NCBI RefSeq assembly: GCF_963576675.1
Contig: NC_088915.1
Location: forward strand, 44,669,501-44,733,500
Reading direction: 5' to 3'
Length of the DNA: 64,000 nt
Source: Euphorbia lathyris
Taxonomy: Eukaryota; Streptophyta; Magnoliopsida; Malpighiales; Euphorbiaceae
Each line of letters opens with the position of its first letter. The stretch's first letter is position 1. Under the pieces are notes generated by a model. It was not told where the DNA came from. It did not search any database and saw only the letters and a program-made list of their open reading frames with translations. The position numbers and the translations under genes were made by a program. Positions 33,456-42,987 of this stretch are shown here, in pieces.

Positions 33456-36400
33456 TGCAATTCTAACACCAAAAATGGATTTGGGAGGCTGTTTTACCTA
33501 TGTGTATGGTGGATTCGGGTTGCATGCAAGAGTTTTGAGTGGTAACCGGCGCTACACCGGAAAATGTACAATAGACTTTTTAGATGTACGAGTCGAGTCG
33601 ATTAGGCTCGACGACCGGCTTCTTTCTAGCGTTGAATGGTCTGGTGATTTTGTTAATGGTTTGCTGATTTAGAACATGAGCCATTAGTTGTAGAATATAC
33701 GACATTAGTTTTAGAACATATGCCTAACAAAACTATGTTGGAGTATATGCTCTATATTTTATAGCATGCATTCTAAAAGTTATGTACAATGTTCTAAATA
33801 ATGTTAAATAAGACATTAGTTGTAGAACATAAGACATTAGCTAGAGTATATGTTCTACACATGTGTTCTAAAAAGTTAGTACATTGTTATAAATTATCTT
33901 TTATATGTTCTAAATTTTATAGCATGCTTTCTAAAAGTTAAGTATAATGTTCTAAATAATGTTACATAGGACATTAGTTGTTGAACTATGCTGGAATATA
34001 TGTTCTATATTTTATAGTCTGTGTTCTAAAAAATTAAATACGATATTCTAAATAATGTTACGTATATTCTACGTTTTTTGATTGGTGTTCTCACATAAAA
34101 AAAAGTGTTCTTACATAGGGTGTTTTCAACTGATCCCTCCCCTATATATATATATATATATTCATTCAACTTGTGCCATCTGTTTACTTAAAAATCCATC
34201 GTGTGAAATAAAAGTAAAATGTGGGATCTCAAATAAAATCATTCTAGTTATGGTTTGGAAAACATTTAGTTTTTTGTTGATTCAGAAATGGAAATGAACT
34301 CCTATGATATAATAGTTCTTAGTCTATTGACATTGAGTTGTAGGTTATGACTCTTAACTTATACTTTGTCCATTTATATGTTCGTGATTGTTTTGCTCCT
34401 TTGCAGAAGTCATCTGGTATTTTTTATTCCTTAAACTCTATATCTTGAATCTCTTGATGGAATTTACTTCCACTAAAATTATTATAATTTATATCTGCAG
34501 AGACCAGATACCTTAAAGGTTGATGCCAGGGATATTAATGGTGCTAGGTTTACTGTGAACTTGTCGGGCCTTCCTGCACGTGTTTTCCAGCATGAATTTG
34601 ACCATCTACAGGTCTTCTAATATCTTTTTTTCTTATTTACTTCCAAAACTTAGATATAAGGATTTACTACTGTTGTGAAGTTTACAAATAATATTCGTAC
34701 AAGTTTTATTATTTTATATCTTGTTGAATGGCAATTACTGGAGTATGTTGAATGGATGTGGGTACAGTAACATATATATCCTTTGACTTCTTTACGATTG
34801 CTTAAGTAGAGATCAGGTCACAATTCTATGGAATTAGATATAAATGCAGGATCAGTTTCATTAATTCAGCGGAAAATGTTCTTTGTGGCGTTAACTCCAT
34901 AGATGTACTTATAAAAATAAATATTGCATACTTGTAAAGCCTCTTACTGTATAACTTAGCCGTTTTTATATAAGTTTTCTGGAGATTTTTTCCAATTATC
35001 ACATTGTTGGATAAAATTTAGTACAAATCTTGTCATTTTTACTGGAACTATCATACCCAGCATGGAGAGACCTGATCATTATTTCAAGGTTTCATGATGA
35101 TGTTTCCTCAATTTCACCTATACCTCATGGTCTTTGAGACTTCGACCATTAGACCAAAAAAACAACAAAAGCATGTAATTGTTGGTTATTTGTATTACTA
35201 TTACTTTATATGGATATCTCAAAGGTTGTAAATGTCAAGTGTTAGTATTTTGGCTAATATAGCTCATGATCTTGCAGGGAATTCTTTTCTTTGAGAGAAT
35301 GACTGAAGAAGTTCTTGAAAGTATTTCTCCGCAGCTGCAGGTGAGTGGAAACATGCCATTTATTATACCTTCTAGTCGTGTAGAAACATGTTTGTGCATA
35401 TTTTGTCATCAGATATTTTTACTGGACATTGCATGATACATTCTTCCTTGTAGTTTCTGTACATGGATGCTGCTATAGTATGAGAAAAAATACCGATGTG
35501 ACATAGGCCATAATATGTAATATTCTATATTTTAATAATGATGTATCAAGCATTAGGGCATTCTCCTCCATCTGGGGGAAGTCTCAAATATTAAGCACTA
35601 GGTATATTAATACTTTTAGCCCATAGGCTATCAAAATGATACACAGAGTATATTCAGAAAGAAGAAAGAAGGAAGAAGAATCGAGAGAGAGAAAAGTCTG
35701 CAAATTCATTTCATAAAAGAGACTCATTACAGAAAAGATGCTAAATAACCGTTAGACCTAGGATAGACACACACGCAGACATCACGTGTTTTGCAGAAAT
35801 AACAAACTCACTACAGACAGAAAACATCAAAACGCAGCTAAACGACTAACAATTAAAATTCCACATAACAATTCATCCCCCTTAAGAACCTTGTCCTCAA
35901 GGTTCAACAACTTGAAAAGCTGGATAACGCTGCTGAATGTCAAATGCAAATTCCCACGTGGATTCTCCGGGATCCCTATCAGACCAATGAACCAGTATCT
36001 TTGTAGCAGCTTGGTTGCCTCTTTTTACCAGCTTCCTATCCAGTATTGCTATTGGGAAAGGTTCTGCATTATAATGGTTTGGAAGCTGAGTAGAAGACAT
36101 AACTTGGGTTGACAACTTCTTCTTAAGTTGTGAGACATGGAAAACCGGGTGTATTGCAGAGCCAGAAGGCAATTTGAGCCTATAAGCTACCTTTCCAATC
36201 TTATCTTCAACCACATAAGGACCATAGAACAATGGAGCAAGTTTCTGACTCATCCTGAACACAGTACTCTGCTGCCTATAAGGTTGCAGCTTAACAAAGA
36301 CCTCATCTCCAATAGCAAACTCCCTATCTGTCCTGTGTAAATCAGCTTGTTGTTTCATACGATGTTGAGCCCTCTTCAATTGTTCCTTCATGATCTTAAG

Positions 36401-39400
36401 AGCCAATTCTCTATCCTGAAGGAATTGATCTACTGATTTAATTGCAGAATCACCCGGAAAGTAAGGGATGTGAATTGGGGGCGGCATTCCGTAAACTACT
36501 TCAAAAGGAGTCAACTGTATAGAAGTATGAAAATTGGTGTTGTACCACCATTCTGCTAGGGATAGCCACTTAGCCCACAAAGCAGGATTTCCATTGGCCA
36601 TACATCTCAAATATGTCTCCAAACACCTGTTGACAACTTCAGTTTGTCCATCTGTTTGGGGATGATAAGCAGTAGACTTTAACAAACTCACCCCTTGTAA
36701 TTTGAACAATTCCTCCCAAAAGTTGCTGACAAATATTGGATCTCTATCACTCACTATTGTGGATGGAAGTCCATGCAACTTAAAAATAGTATCCAGGAAC
36801 ACTTGCGCCACAGTAACAGCTGTGTAGGGATGCCTTAATCCAATGAAGTGAGCATACTTGCTCAATCTGTCCACTACTACCATGATGACCTCTTTTCCTT
36901 CTGATTTCGGTAATCCTTCAACAAAATCTATGCTAATATCACTCCAAACATTTTGAGGAATCGGCAGCGGTTGAAGAAGTCCTGGAGTAGCAACATTTTC
37001 AGGTTTGCAGGTCTGGCAGACTATGCAATTCCTCACATAATTCCTCACATCCCTTTCCATGCCCTTCCAATAGAAAAGCAACTGCAGCCTTTTATAAGTT
37101 GCTTGAACCCCCGAATGTCCACCTAAAGCTGAGTCATGTATTAACTTTAAAAGTTTGTCTTTCAACTGCATATTATTCCCAACCACCAATCTTCCTTTCC
37201 TCCTCAAGAGTGTCCCCTGCCAAGAATAGGCCCCTGAATTATCTTGTCTGCTGCAATTGTTGTATAATGCCCTGTAAGTAGGGATCCTGAGCCCAACTTG
37301 CCTCAATTTCTGGTAGTAGACTGCAAGTTGGAGTTGAAACTGTAAGGGCCGCGAATTCAGCAACAGGTAGCCTGGAAAGGGCATCAGCAGCAGTATTTTC
37401 CCTTCCTTTCTTATATGTGATCTCAAAGTCGTAGCCAAACAACTTGGCAATGTACTTTTGCTGATGAGCTGTTGTAATTCTTTGTTCAAGCAAGAATTTC
37501 AAACTCCTATGATCAGTCTTGATTAAGAAGTGTCTGTGAGCAATGTAATGGTCCCATTTTTTAACTGCATGTACAACTGCCAGTAGCTCCTTCTCATACA
37601 CGGATAGTGATTGGTGCCTAGGTCCCAAAGCCTTGCTAATGTAAGCAATAGGATGGCAGTCCTGCATCAACACAGCTCCAATTCCCACATCACAGGTGTC
37701 GGTTTCAATGACAAATTGCTTGTGAGGAGAGGGCAGAGCAAGCACAGGGGCTGTAGTTAAAGCAACCTTCATAGAGTCAAAGGCTGCCTGAGCTTGATCG
37801 GACCACCTGAAGCTATCTTTTTTCAACAAGTCGGTCAAAGGCCTGCTGATGACGTCATATTGTCTTATAAATCGCCTGTAGTACCCTGCAAGACCAAGAA
37901 ATCCTCTAAGCTGTTTGAGAGTAATTGGAGTAGGCCACTTTGAAACAGCTTCAATCTTCTTGGGGTCAGTTGAAACTCCTCCAGCTTGAATAATGTGTCC
38001 CAGATATTCAACTGAGTTACTACCAAAGGTACACTTGCTGTGCTTGGCCAATAGTTGGTGTTGTTGGAGCTTCAAGAAGACCAATCTTAAATGCTGCAGA
38101 TGAGACTCCATATCCTTACTGTAAACTAAAATGTCATCAAAGAAAACTAGCACAAACTTTCTCAAATATGGCTTGAATATATCATTCATCAGACTCTGAA
38201 AGGTTGATGGTGCATTTGTGAGGCCAAAGGGCATCACTATGAATTCATAGTGCCCTTCATGTGTCCGGAATGCAGTCTTGTGTATATCTGCCGGGTGCAT
38301 CCTGATCTGATAGTATCCAGAGGTCAAATCAATCTTAGAATAGACTGCAGAATCATGTAGTTCATCAAGCAACTCCTCAATTACAGGTATAGGAAACCTA
38401 TCCTTAATTGTCTTACTATTGAGCTCTCTGTAATCAATACACATTCTCCAAGTATTGTCTTTCTTTTTAACCAACACCACTGGAGAGGAATAAGGGCTTA
38501 CACTATGTTGTATTGTTCCGTTTTCCAATAGTTCATGCACCATTTTCTCAATTACGTCCTTTTGCAGAAAGGAATGCTTATATGGTCTAACATTGACAGG
38601 TGAAGTTCCTTCTACAAGGGGAATCTGATGATCATGGGTTCTTTGTGGAGGGAGGCTAGTTATTTTGTTGAACAGGGAGTTGAATTCGTCAAGGAGTTGG
38701 GCTAATTGAGGTGGACAGGCTGGAAGTGGAAGTTGTACATTGTCAATGGACTGTATTTGGGCAAGGAAGGCTGTGCAACCATGGTGAAGCATTCTTAACA
38801 TGTTGCTCTCACTAATCACTTTGACTGAGGAATTATTAATACCGTGTAATTGGTACTGATGGGTTTCAATCTTAAATGACATAGTAAGGGTGTTAAAGTT
38901 CCAAATTATATCCCCTAATGTCATGAGCCATTGAGTTCCCAAGACCATCTCACACCCTCCCAGGTTCATAACCAAAAAGGAAGACATAAACAATTGTTCT
39001 TGCATTTTCCATTCAAACAACTCACACAAATACTGACATATCAATTCCTGCCCATTAGCTATAGTGATTCTAACGGGATCAATAACCTTCAACTGACATC
39101 CCAATCCTTTAGCAATAGTCAAGTCGATAAAATTGTGAGTACTACCTGAATCAACTAGAATCTGCAGAGTCTTACGTTTGTGGTTGCCAGTAAGCCTCAT
39201 GGTTTGAGGTGCAGAAGCTTGCATTCCTCCCATAGCGCAAAGAGATATCGAAGGGGACTCTATTGAGCCTTCCATTGCTCCAAAGTCCATTTCTGTATCT
39301 TCCTCATCCGGACACTCTTGCACCATGATCATGTGTAAATACTTTTTCTTACACTGATGACCAGGAGTAAACCTTTCATCACACCAGAAACACAGGTTTT

Positions 39401-41763
39401 TAGCCCTTTTATCTGCTAACTCCGCATCAGTGAGCCTCCTAGTTCTTGGGGGGTTATTTAATTTAGGGAAAGGCTGAACAGAGGTTTTGGCAGCAGTTAC
39501 AGGTAACTTGGCAGCATTTGGGGGTGTAGGTAACAGGGGAGGTGTTTTGTGCATAGGTGTTGTAGAAGGTGTAGAATAAGAGGAAAATGCCCTGTTCTGA
39601 TGTGTCTTACCATACTTAGTAGCACTAAGATAAGCATCTTGCATACGGGCTAATGCATATGCTTGTTGTAAGGTTTTTGGTCCCAACATTTGCAAAGGAT
39701 AGCTCACTTCATCTTTTAGTCCACTAAGGAAGCAACTCAGTGTATTTTCTTCTAATAAGGTTACCTTATGGGAGCAAACGTCAAATGCTTCCATGTATTC
39801 CAGTAATGAGCCGGTTTGGGTTAACCTCTTAAGATCTGCCATGGGATCTTCATAAATCCGCTCCCCAAATCGTCCAGTCACCGCCTTCACATATTCATCC
39901 CATGGGGGATCCTCCAATCGTCCTCTACCCTTCAAGTATGCTTGGTGCCATTCAAGAGCTCGTCCTTCTAAGTGGAGTGAAGCTAGCCTGACTCTGGAGT
40001 TCAACGGAGTAAGATCGATTTGGAAAAAACGGTCGCAGCGAAATAGCCACCCTTCAAGGTCTGTACCATTAAATCGTGGAAATTCCACTTTAGTAAAACG
40101 AGTAGAGAGTTGATATGGGGGTTGATCGGAGTTCTGAGAGTTCAGGTTAACAGAGGAATGAAAATTTGAGGTGGAAGTGTTATCAGTGAGATTTAAGGAA
40201 GAGATGTAGGATTTGAGATCTGCAACAATAGAGGTTTGCAGTTCAGTAACAATGGAAATTTGCTGTTTCGCCATGAGCTCCGTGAATAACTGTTCTTGCT
40301 TCTTGTTGCTCTCGATAACCATCCCTTTAACTAACGATTTGAGATTTTCTTCTATCTTTTTGAGTTCTTGGGATCGTGTTTCAGCCATGGTGATGTTTGG
40401 ATGTGGCGGGTGAAATCACAGGTAAGGAAAGAGCTCTGATACCAAATGATACACAGAGTATATTCAGAAAGAAGAAAGAAGGAAGAAGAATCTAGAGAGA
40501 GAGAAAAGTCTGCAAATTCATTTCATAAAAGAGACTCATTACAGAAAAGATGCTAAATAACCGTTAGACCTAGGATAGACACACACGCAGACATCACGTG
40601 TTTTGCAGAAATAACAAACTCACTACAGACAGAAAACATCAAAACGCAGCTAAACGACTAACAATTAAAATTCCACATAACACAAAATATATAAAAGAAT
40701 GGAGACAAAAATTATCTACTGCTCTCAGGATGATTTGAGTGCTACGAAATGAGCATATAGTAGTTTAAAGTAAGTTAATGATATCAGTAGAGAAGATACT
40801 AATTACCTTGCATTAGGGTGGTTTCTATGCATTGCATTAGCAGGCATTCCTATGCATGGGGCCTTTAGGTGCAAGCAAGTGAAACTGCAACCTGCACGTC
40901 CAAATAAAACCATGGTACAGTAAAACTTCCATATAAAAATATTCTATATAGGAATAACATCTAATTATTATAAAAAATATTCGGTCTCAACTTGAGCCAG
41001 TTATGAATAATAATAACCTCCAAATCGTTATTTGTTATACATTTTTAAAGTTCCACATTAAGAAACTACACCTCTATATAGTAATATATATATATATATG
41101 TACACTATTTATATTTATATGTTTTTAGTAGGGTTCCAACTAAATTTATAATATTACATTTAGCCATAAAAACTATTACAATTATCTACGAGTTGGAAAC
41201 ACAAACTCCAACTTGGATTCAACAAGGTGTTCATGCAAGTGAATTATTAAATACTCTGCAAGTTTAAGGATGTAGTAGCAAGCCTAAAGACTAAATCAAT
41301 GTGTCAAACAACTTTACATAAATATTTTTTGAATAATAATAATTTGAGAGTTCTTATTGTTGTTAAAATTTAAAGTAATAGGTGTTGAGAATTTTTTTTG
41401 TACCAACCTCTATTTAGTAATAACCTCCAAATTGTTATACAAATAGTCCGGTCCCAAGTGTATTCCTATATAGAGGTTTCATTGTAGAATCCTTCTCACC
41501 CATGTGGCTGTCTTACTTTATAGGAAGTTGACAACAATTTTCTGTTTATGCCTAGATAATAATATCGTGGCTGCTGTGGATAGATAATTGACTTGATTAT
41601 TAATGCACTCCTTTCATAGATTGTTCTAACCCATTGTCTGCTGCTGCTTTAATGTTGTCAGGCCTTAGAAAAGAAATATGAAGAGAAGACAGGAGATCCA
41701 AGCCCTGAAAGGGTTGAAACACGCAAAAGGAAAAAGGCTGCTGCTGGTTTTGGGAAATCATGA
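26171..41763 (+). CDS. PDF1B: Peptide deformylase, chloroplast type (PDF1B-like), six exons
   Basis: It removes the formyl group from the N-terminal Met of organelle-made proteins, using a bound metal ion. Exons: 26171-26384, 26522-26660, 28387-28579, 34501-34611, 35278-35340, 41662-41763. All introns are GT-AG and the phases fit, giving 822 bases and 273 residues, as expected for the family. Residues 1 to about 70 are Ser/Arg/Ala-rich with few acids and look like a transit peptide. The three deformylase motifs are intact: [10 protein letters not shown] (121-130), EGCLS (169-173, metal-binding Cys171) and HEFDH (213-217, metal-binding His213 and His217, catalytic Glu214). The C-terminus is Lys-rich, as in plant PDF1B. 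The start is the ATG at 26171 in a good context (cgcATGG). The gene is 15.6 kb long because introns 2, 3 and 5 contain transposons. I call it PDF1B rather than PDF1A from the whole-sequence pattern. Confidence 0.92.
26522..26660 (+). CDS. PDF1B: PDF1B exon 2
   Basis: It encodes residues 72-117 with [19 protein letters not shown], the conserved start of the deformylase fold. The donor is GTAAGT. A longer open frame upstream (from 26422) reads through intron 1 and is not used. Confidence 0.9.
26661..28386 (+). other. PDF1B intron 2
   Basis: It is 1726 bp and AT-rich. It holds a hAT-like miniature element (27820-28243). Two diverged copies of a CCTCTKCCTTTGAGGT segment lie near 27230 and 27421, with TGGTATTAGAGTC between them, perhaps the remnant of an LTR end and primer site. 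Confidence 0.7.
27820..28243. mobile_element. hAT-like non-autonomous element 1 (intron 2)
   Basis: It is 424 bp. The left end reads CATAGTTGTCG and the right end, reversed, CACTGTTGTTAGAATC. It is flanked by GATTGTAT (27812-27819) and GATTGTAC (28244-28251), an 8-bp target duplication with one mismatch, which fits hAT elements. There is no transposase. Left-end and right-end sequence (GATTCGA words) is shared with the element at 28984-29938. Confidence 0.65.
28387..28579 (+). CDS. PDF1B: PDF1B exon 3 (motifs 1 and 2)
   Basis: It encodes residues 118-182 with [10 protein letters not shown] and EGCLSFPG. The acceptor is TTTTTCACAG and the donor GTACAT. Confidence 0.92.
28984..29938. mobile_element. 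hAT-like non-autonomous element 2 (intron 3)
   Basis: It is 955 bp. Ends are CATAGTTGTTAAATCG and, reversed, CATAGTTGTTAGAATCG. It is flanked by perfect 8-bp duplications ATCCCATG (28976-28983 and 29939-29946), the size typical of hAT. The inner region is AT-rich in the left half. A minus frame at 29547-29897 has no recognisable product. Confidence 0.8.
29993..30088. repeat. 48-bp perfect tandem duplication
   Basis: Units 29993-30040 and 30041-30088 are identical, followed by a partial third start (CATTGTGCC). Confidence 0.9.
30220..33162 (-). mobile_element. RTE-type LINE (non-LTR retrotransposon), nearly complete
   Basis: It is 2943 bp on the minus strand, ending in a GTTGTTGTTGTT tail (30220-30234), as plant RTE elements do. 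It is flanked by perfect 11-bp duplications TTATTGTAATA (30209-30219 and 33163-33173). Coding starts within about 75 bp of the 5' end, so it is at most slightly truncated. Confidence 0.9.
30296..33134 (-). pseudogene. LINE endonuclease and reverse transcriptase, broken
   Basis: The order on the minus strand is APE-type endonuclease ([12 protein letters not shown] near 33110, CLQETKWVG, then SGDLNGHVG near 32715), RT ([48 protein letters not shown]), the catalytic [11 protein letters not shown] near 31080-31045, and the C-terminal region ([23 protein letters not shown]). A stop and a frameshift lie at about 32801-32788. RT between GRSTMEAI and YDKVP lacks several residues. Further frameshifts lie near 31115-31230 and 30695-30780. 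The element cannot make an active protein. Confidence 0.88.
33429..33456. repeat. 28-base poly-T run
   Basis: An uninterrupted run of T inside the TIR element, right of the LINE. It is not next to the LINE target duplication, so it is not that element's tail. Confidence 0.9.
33680..34070. repeat. Three diverged tandem units of about 100-160 bp in the TIR element
   Basis: Each unit has GACATTAGTTGT near its start, a TATATGTTCTAYATTTTATAG-like middle and TTCTAAATAATGTTA near its end. Unit starts are near 33690, 33810 and 33970. Confidence 0.65.
34501..34611 (+). CDS. PDF1B: PDF1B exon 4 (motif 3)
   Basis: It encodes residues 183-219, ending in [10 protein letters not shown]. The acceptor is ATATCTGCAG. 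The exon is 37 whole codons, phase 0 on both sides. Confidence 0.92.
35278..35340 (+). CDS. PDF1B: PDF1B exon 5
   Basis: It encodes residues 220-240 (GILFFERM onward). It is 21 whole codons between acceptor TCTTGCAG and donor GTGAGT. Confidence 0.9.
35637..35870 (-). repeat. 3' LTR of the chromovirus
   Basis: It is 234 bp, TGATACACAG to CACATAACA on the plus strand (TG...CA). It matches the LTR at 40447-40682 almost exactly. Confidence 0.95.
35897..37250 (-). pseudogene. Chromovirus integrase and chromodomain
   Basis: This is the pol continuation in the frame of the open reading frame that starts at 37489, of which only the part after about 37250 is genuine. It has the integrase zinc domain ([10 protein letters not shown], then CIVCQTCK), the core ([36 protein letters not shown] with the Glu), and at the end a chromodomain (about 36020-35905: [17 protein letters not shown]). 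The chromodomain is the mark of chromoviruses. All core acidic residues are present. Confidence 0.88.
37239..40388 (-). CDS. Chromovirus gag, protease, RT and RNase H
   Basis: This is a 1049-codon frame with Gag capsid about residues 95-245, knuckle [14 protein letters not shown] (333-346), protease [12 protein letters not shown] (411-422), RT about 600-810 with motif [13 protein letters not shown] (683-694) and FFDDILVYS (749-757), then RNase H ([39 protein letters not shown]). All catalytic residues are seen. It ends at TAA 37241-37239 because of a one-base frameshift near 37250. The integrase follows in another frame. In an intact element this would be one gag-pol polyprotein. Confidence 0.9.
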   Translation of the reverse strand: MAETRSQELKKIEENLKSLVKGMVIESNKKQEQLFTELMAKQQISIVTELQTSIVADLKSYISSLNLTDNTSTSNFHSSVNLNSQNSDQPPYQLSTRFTKVEFPRFNGTDLEGWLFRCDRFFQIDLTPLNSRVRLASLHLEGRALEWHQAYLKGRGRLEDPPWDEYVKAVTGRFGERIYEDPMADLKRLTQTGSLLEYMEAFDVCSHKVTLLEENTLSCFLSGLKDEVSYPLQMLGPKTLQQAYALARMQDAYLSATKYGKTHQNRAFSSYSTPSTTPMHKTPPLLPTPPNAAKLPVTAAKTSVQPFPKLNNPPRTRRLTDAELADKRAKNLCFWCDERFTPGHQCKKKYLHMIMVQECPDEEDTEMDFGAMEGSIESPSISLCAMGGMQASAPQTMRLTGNHKRKTLQILVDSGSTHNFIDLTIAKGLGCQLKVIDPVRITIANGQELICQYLCELFEWKMQEQLFMSSFLVMNLGGCEMVLGTQWLMTLGDIIWNFNTLTMSFKIETHQYQLHGINNSSVKVISESNMLRMLHHGCTAFLAQIQSIDNVQLPLPACPPQLAQLLDEFNSLFNKITSLPPQRTHDHQIPLVEGTSPVNVRPYKHSFLQKDVIEKMVHELLENGTIQHSVSPYSSPVVLVKKKDNTWRMCIDYRELNSKTIKDRFPIPVIEELLDELHDSAVYSKIDLTSGYYQIRMHPADIHKTAFRTHEGHYEFIVMPFGLTNAPSTFQSLMNDIFKPYLRKFVLVFFDDILVYSKDMESHLQHLRLVFLKLQQHQLLAKHSKCTFGSNSVEYLGHIIQAGGVSTDPKKIEAVSKWPTPITLKQLRGFLGLAGYYRRFIRQYDVISRPLTDLLKKDSFRWSDQAQAAFDSMKVALTTAPVLALPSPHKQFVIETDTCDVGIGAVLMQDCHPIAYISKALGPRHQSLSVYEKELLAVVHAVKKWDHYIAHRHFLIKTDHRSLKFLLEQRITTAHQQKYIAKLFGYDFEITYKKGRENTAADALSRLPVAEFAALTVSTPTCSLLPEIEASWAQDPYLQGIIQQLQQTR
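40433..40445 (-). promoter_or_regulatory. Primer-binding site of the chromovirus
   Basis: The minus strand reads TGGTATCAGAGC, next to the right LTR. It is complementary to initiator Met-tRNA. Confidence 0.88.
40447..40682 (-). repeat. 5' LTR of the chromovirus
   Basis: It is 236 bp. It differs from the 3' LTR by a C/G-to-T type change and an extra AG in the GA run near 40490. Confidence 0.95.
40918..41484. mobile_element. Emigrant-like MITE (intron 5)
   Basis: It is 567 bp. The left end is CAGTAAAACTTCCATATA and the right end, reversed, CAATGAAACCTCTATATAGG. It is flanked by TA on both sides. The ends match the terminal repeats of Emigrant (pogo-like Tc1/mariner) MITEs. It is related to the element at 53385-53964. 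There is no transposase. Confidence 0.75.
41662..41763 (+). CDS. PDF1B: PDF1B exon 6 and stop
   Basis: It encodes residues 241-273: [18 protein letters not shown], then a Lys-rich end and TGA at 41761-41763. The acceptor is TTGTTGTCAG. Confidence 0.9.
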   Translation, partial: ALEKKYEEKTGDPSPERVETRKRKKAAAGFGKS

Positions 41764-41803
41764 TTGCAGGCATGGGCTTCTGCAGATGCATCAGCTATAT
41801 TGA

Positions 41804-41809
41804 AATAAA
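41804..41809 (+). terminator. Candidate poly(A) signal of PDF1B
   Basis: AATAAA lies 41 bases after the stop codon. It is the first such hexamer downstream; others could be used. Confidence 0.4.
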
Positions 41810-42806
41810 CATAAGTTCAACAATTGATGGATTGATTCTATTTGCTTATGTTACAGAAATTGAATAGTTGATGCATGCCTTGAGAAAACTGAGGACTACA
41901 ATAATTTCTGATGATTTTGCATGTATGAACAGAATATGATGTCTAGCTAATATCTATATGTACTGCAACATTGATTTGCCTTTTTGCAAACAGTCAACTG
42001 GAGGGACAGTGTCACTTTTCAAATCTCCATATGTGTTCCAACAGAAAGGCTGGCTGTCTTCTCCAACTGGTGTTAGCTCTATGGTATCTAAGGAGATACC
42101 GGTGCAGGGAAAGTTGTCACTGCATCCAAAGTGTAAAGGATATTTTGTGTATGTGCCTTTTATGTTTGCATAGGTTATGCCAGACACAGACAGACACAGC
42201 TGAAGATTCATTTCGGCATATTTCACCATCACAGTAGTATTGAATCAATCATGATGGGAGTTTCAACTCCAGAAGCTTCGATTTTTGAGAATGTGATTCC
42301 TTGTACTGAACCTGAACCTCCCTTCAGTGAAGTCATGTAGTAGGATAACAGTGTGTGTATATTCTAAATGGTGGTATCCATGTCTTTATTCTGACATTTT
42401 GATGTAATGTTTGAAACACAGGCTTTAGTGTTGTCTTTTCCCAGGCTGCCTATGCTGATACAGTGATACCATGTCCAGGTCCAAAATTTGCGTTGTATAT
42501 GTATACTTTGAGCACTCTGTTTGTATCGATACACAGTCATCCCCTATAAAACCCATTAGAAATTCGAAATTAGGAATTTCACTAACTTCAAGTACGCAAG
42601 TACGGTGAGGGAATTCACTAAGGTGCATGACAATTAGTATAGGCATTAGTGTATTGTAACATTTCTCTAGTAACCAATTTGTGGCAATATTTGTTTTCTT
42701 ATTTTACTTTCCTCTTTGAGCTATGTAAAGCTCACTTCTGCAATCTCATTCTTAAGATGAAATGAATAAAACAGAAACTTCTTTTCCTCTCTTCCTAGTT
42801 ATGATA
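41810..42806 (+). other. 3' flank of PDF1B, mostly unassigned
   Basis: No gene is seen. From about 42640 the sequence looks like the end of a copia LTR (TTTGAGCTATGTAAAGCTC, GAATAAAAC, CTCTCTTCC). It is followed at 42807-42818 by TGGTATTAAAGC, a degraded form of the Met-tRNA primer site. Earlier sequence may include the PDF1B 3' UTR. Confidence 0.4.
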
Positions 42807-42987
42807 TGGTATTAAAGCTTCTAGGTTACTAGAGGTTTTCTAGTTATCCAACCAAAGAAGAAAAGTTGTGTTTGTTGAAATCCAATTTTGATGAGCTTTG
42901 AGTATGACAAAAATTACAATTGAATCCCTCACGCTATTAAAATTCACAATTAATTATTTGTGTTTATGTGCTAACAATTTTAATTAA

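Larger units (their letters stand above)
30139..34142. mobile_element. TIR DNA element carrying a LINE insertion
   Basis: The left end reads GGGGAGGGCTATTACGAGAA and the right end, reversed, GGGGAGGGATCAGTTGAAAA. Similarity continues for about 70 bp on both sides (ATGTGAAAAC versus ATGTGAGAAC). Both outer flanks are runs of TATA, so the exact target duplication is unclear. Without the LINE it is about 1.05 kb. It has no transposase. The class is unsure. Confidence 0.6.
28580..34500 (+). other. PDF1B intron 3 with three transposons
   Basis: It is 5921 bp, containing a hAT-like element (28984-29938), a 48-bp tandem duplication (29993-30088) and a TIR element (30139-34142) with a LINE inside it. 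The rest is AT-rich intron sequence without features. Confidence 0.8.
35637..40682 (-). mobile_element. Chromovirus-type Ty3/gypsy element, complete and young
   Basis: It is 5046 bp with LTRs 35637-35870 and 40447-40682. The target duplication is perfect: CAAAA at 35632-35636 and 40683-40687. The minus strand has a Met-tRNA primer site next to the right LTR, a purine-rich tract (about 35871-35884, minus AAGGGGGATGAAT) next to the left LTR, and gag-pol between. The LTRs differ only by one substitution and a 2-bp indel. It is antisense to PDF1B. Confidence 0.95.
35341..41661 (+). other. PDF1B intron 5 with a chromovirus and a MITE
   Basis: It is 6321 bp: the LTR retrotransposon 35637-40682 and the Emigrant-like element 40918-41484. 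The remaining roughly 700 bp is ordinary AT-rich intron. Confidence 0.85.

Noticed and set aside
33394..33672. 92-codon plus-strand frame with a Phe run
   Set aside because: It is driven by the poly-T run inside a TIR element; there is no domain.
37250..37489. N-terminal 80 residues of the frame starting at 37489
   Set aside because: They are an out-of-frame reading of the RNase H end of the chromovirus; the genuine integrase part begins after the frameshift near 37250.
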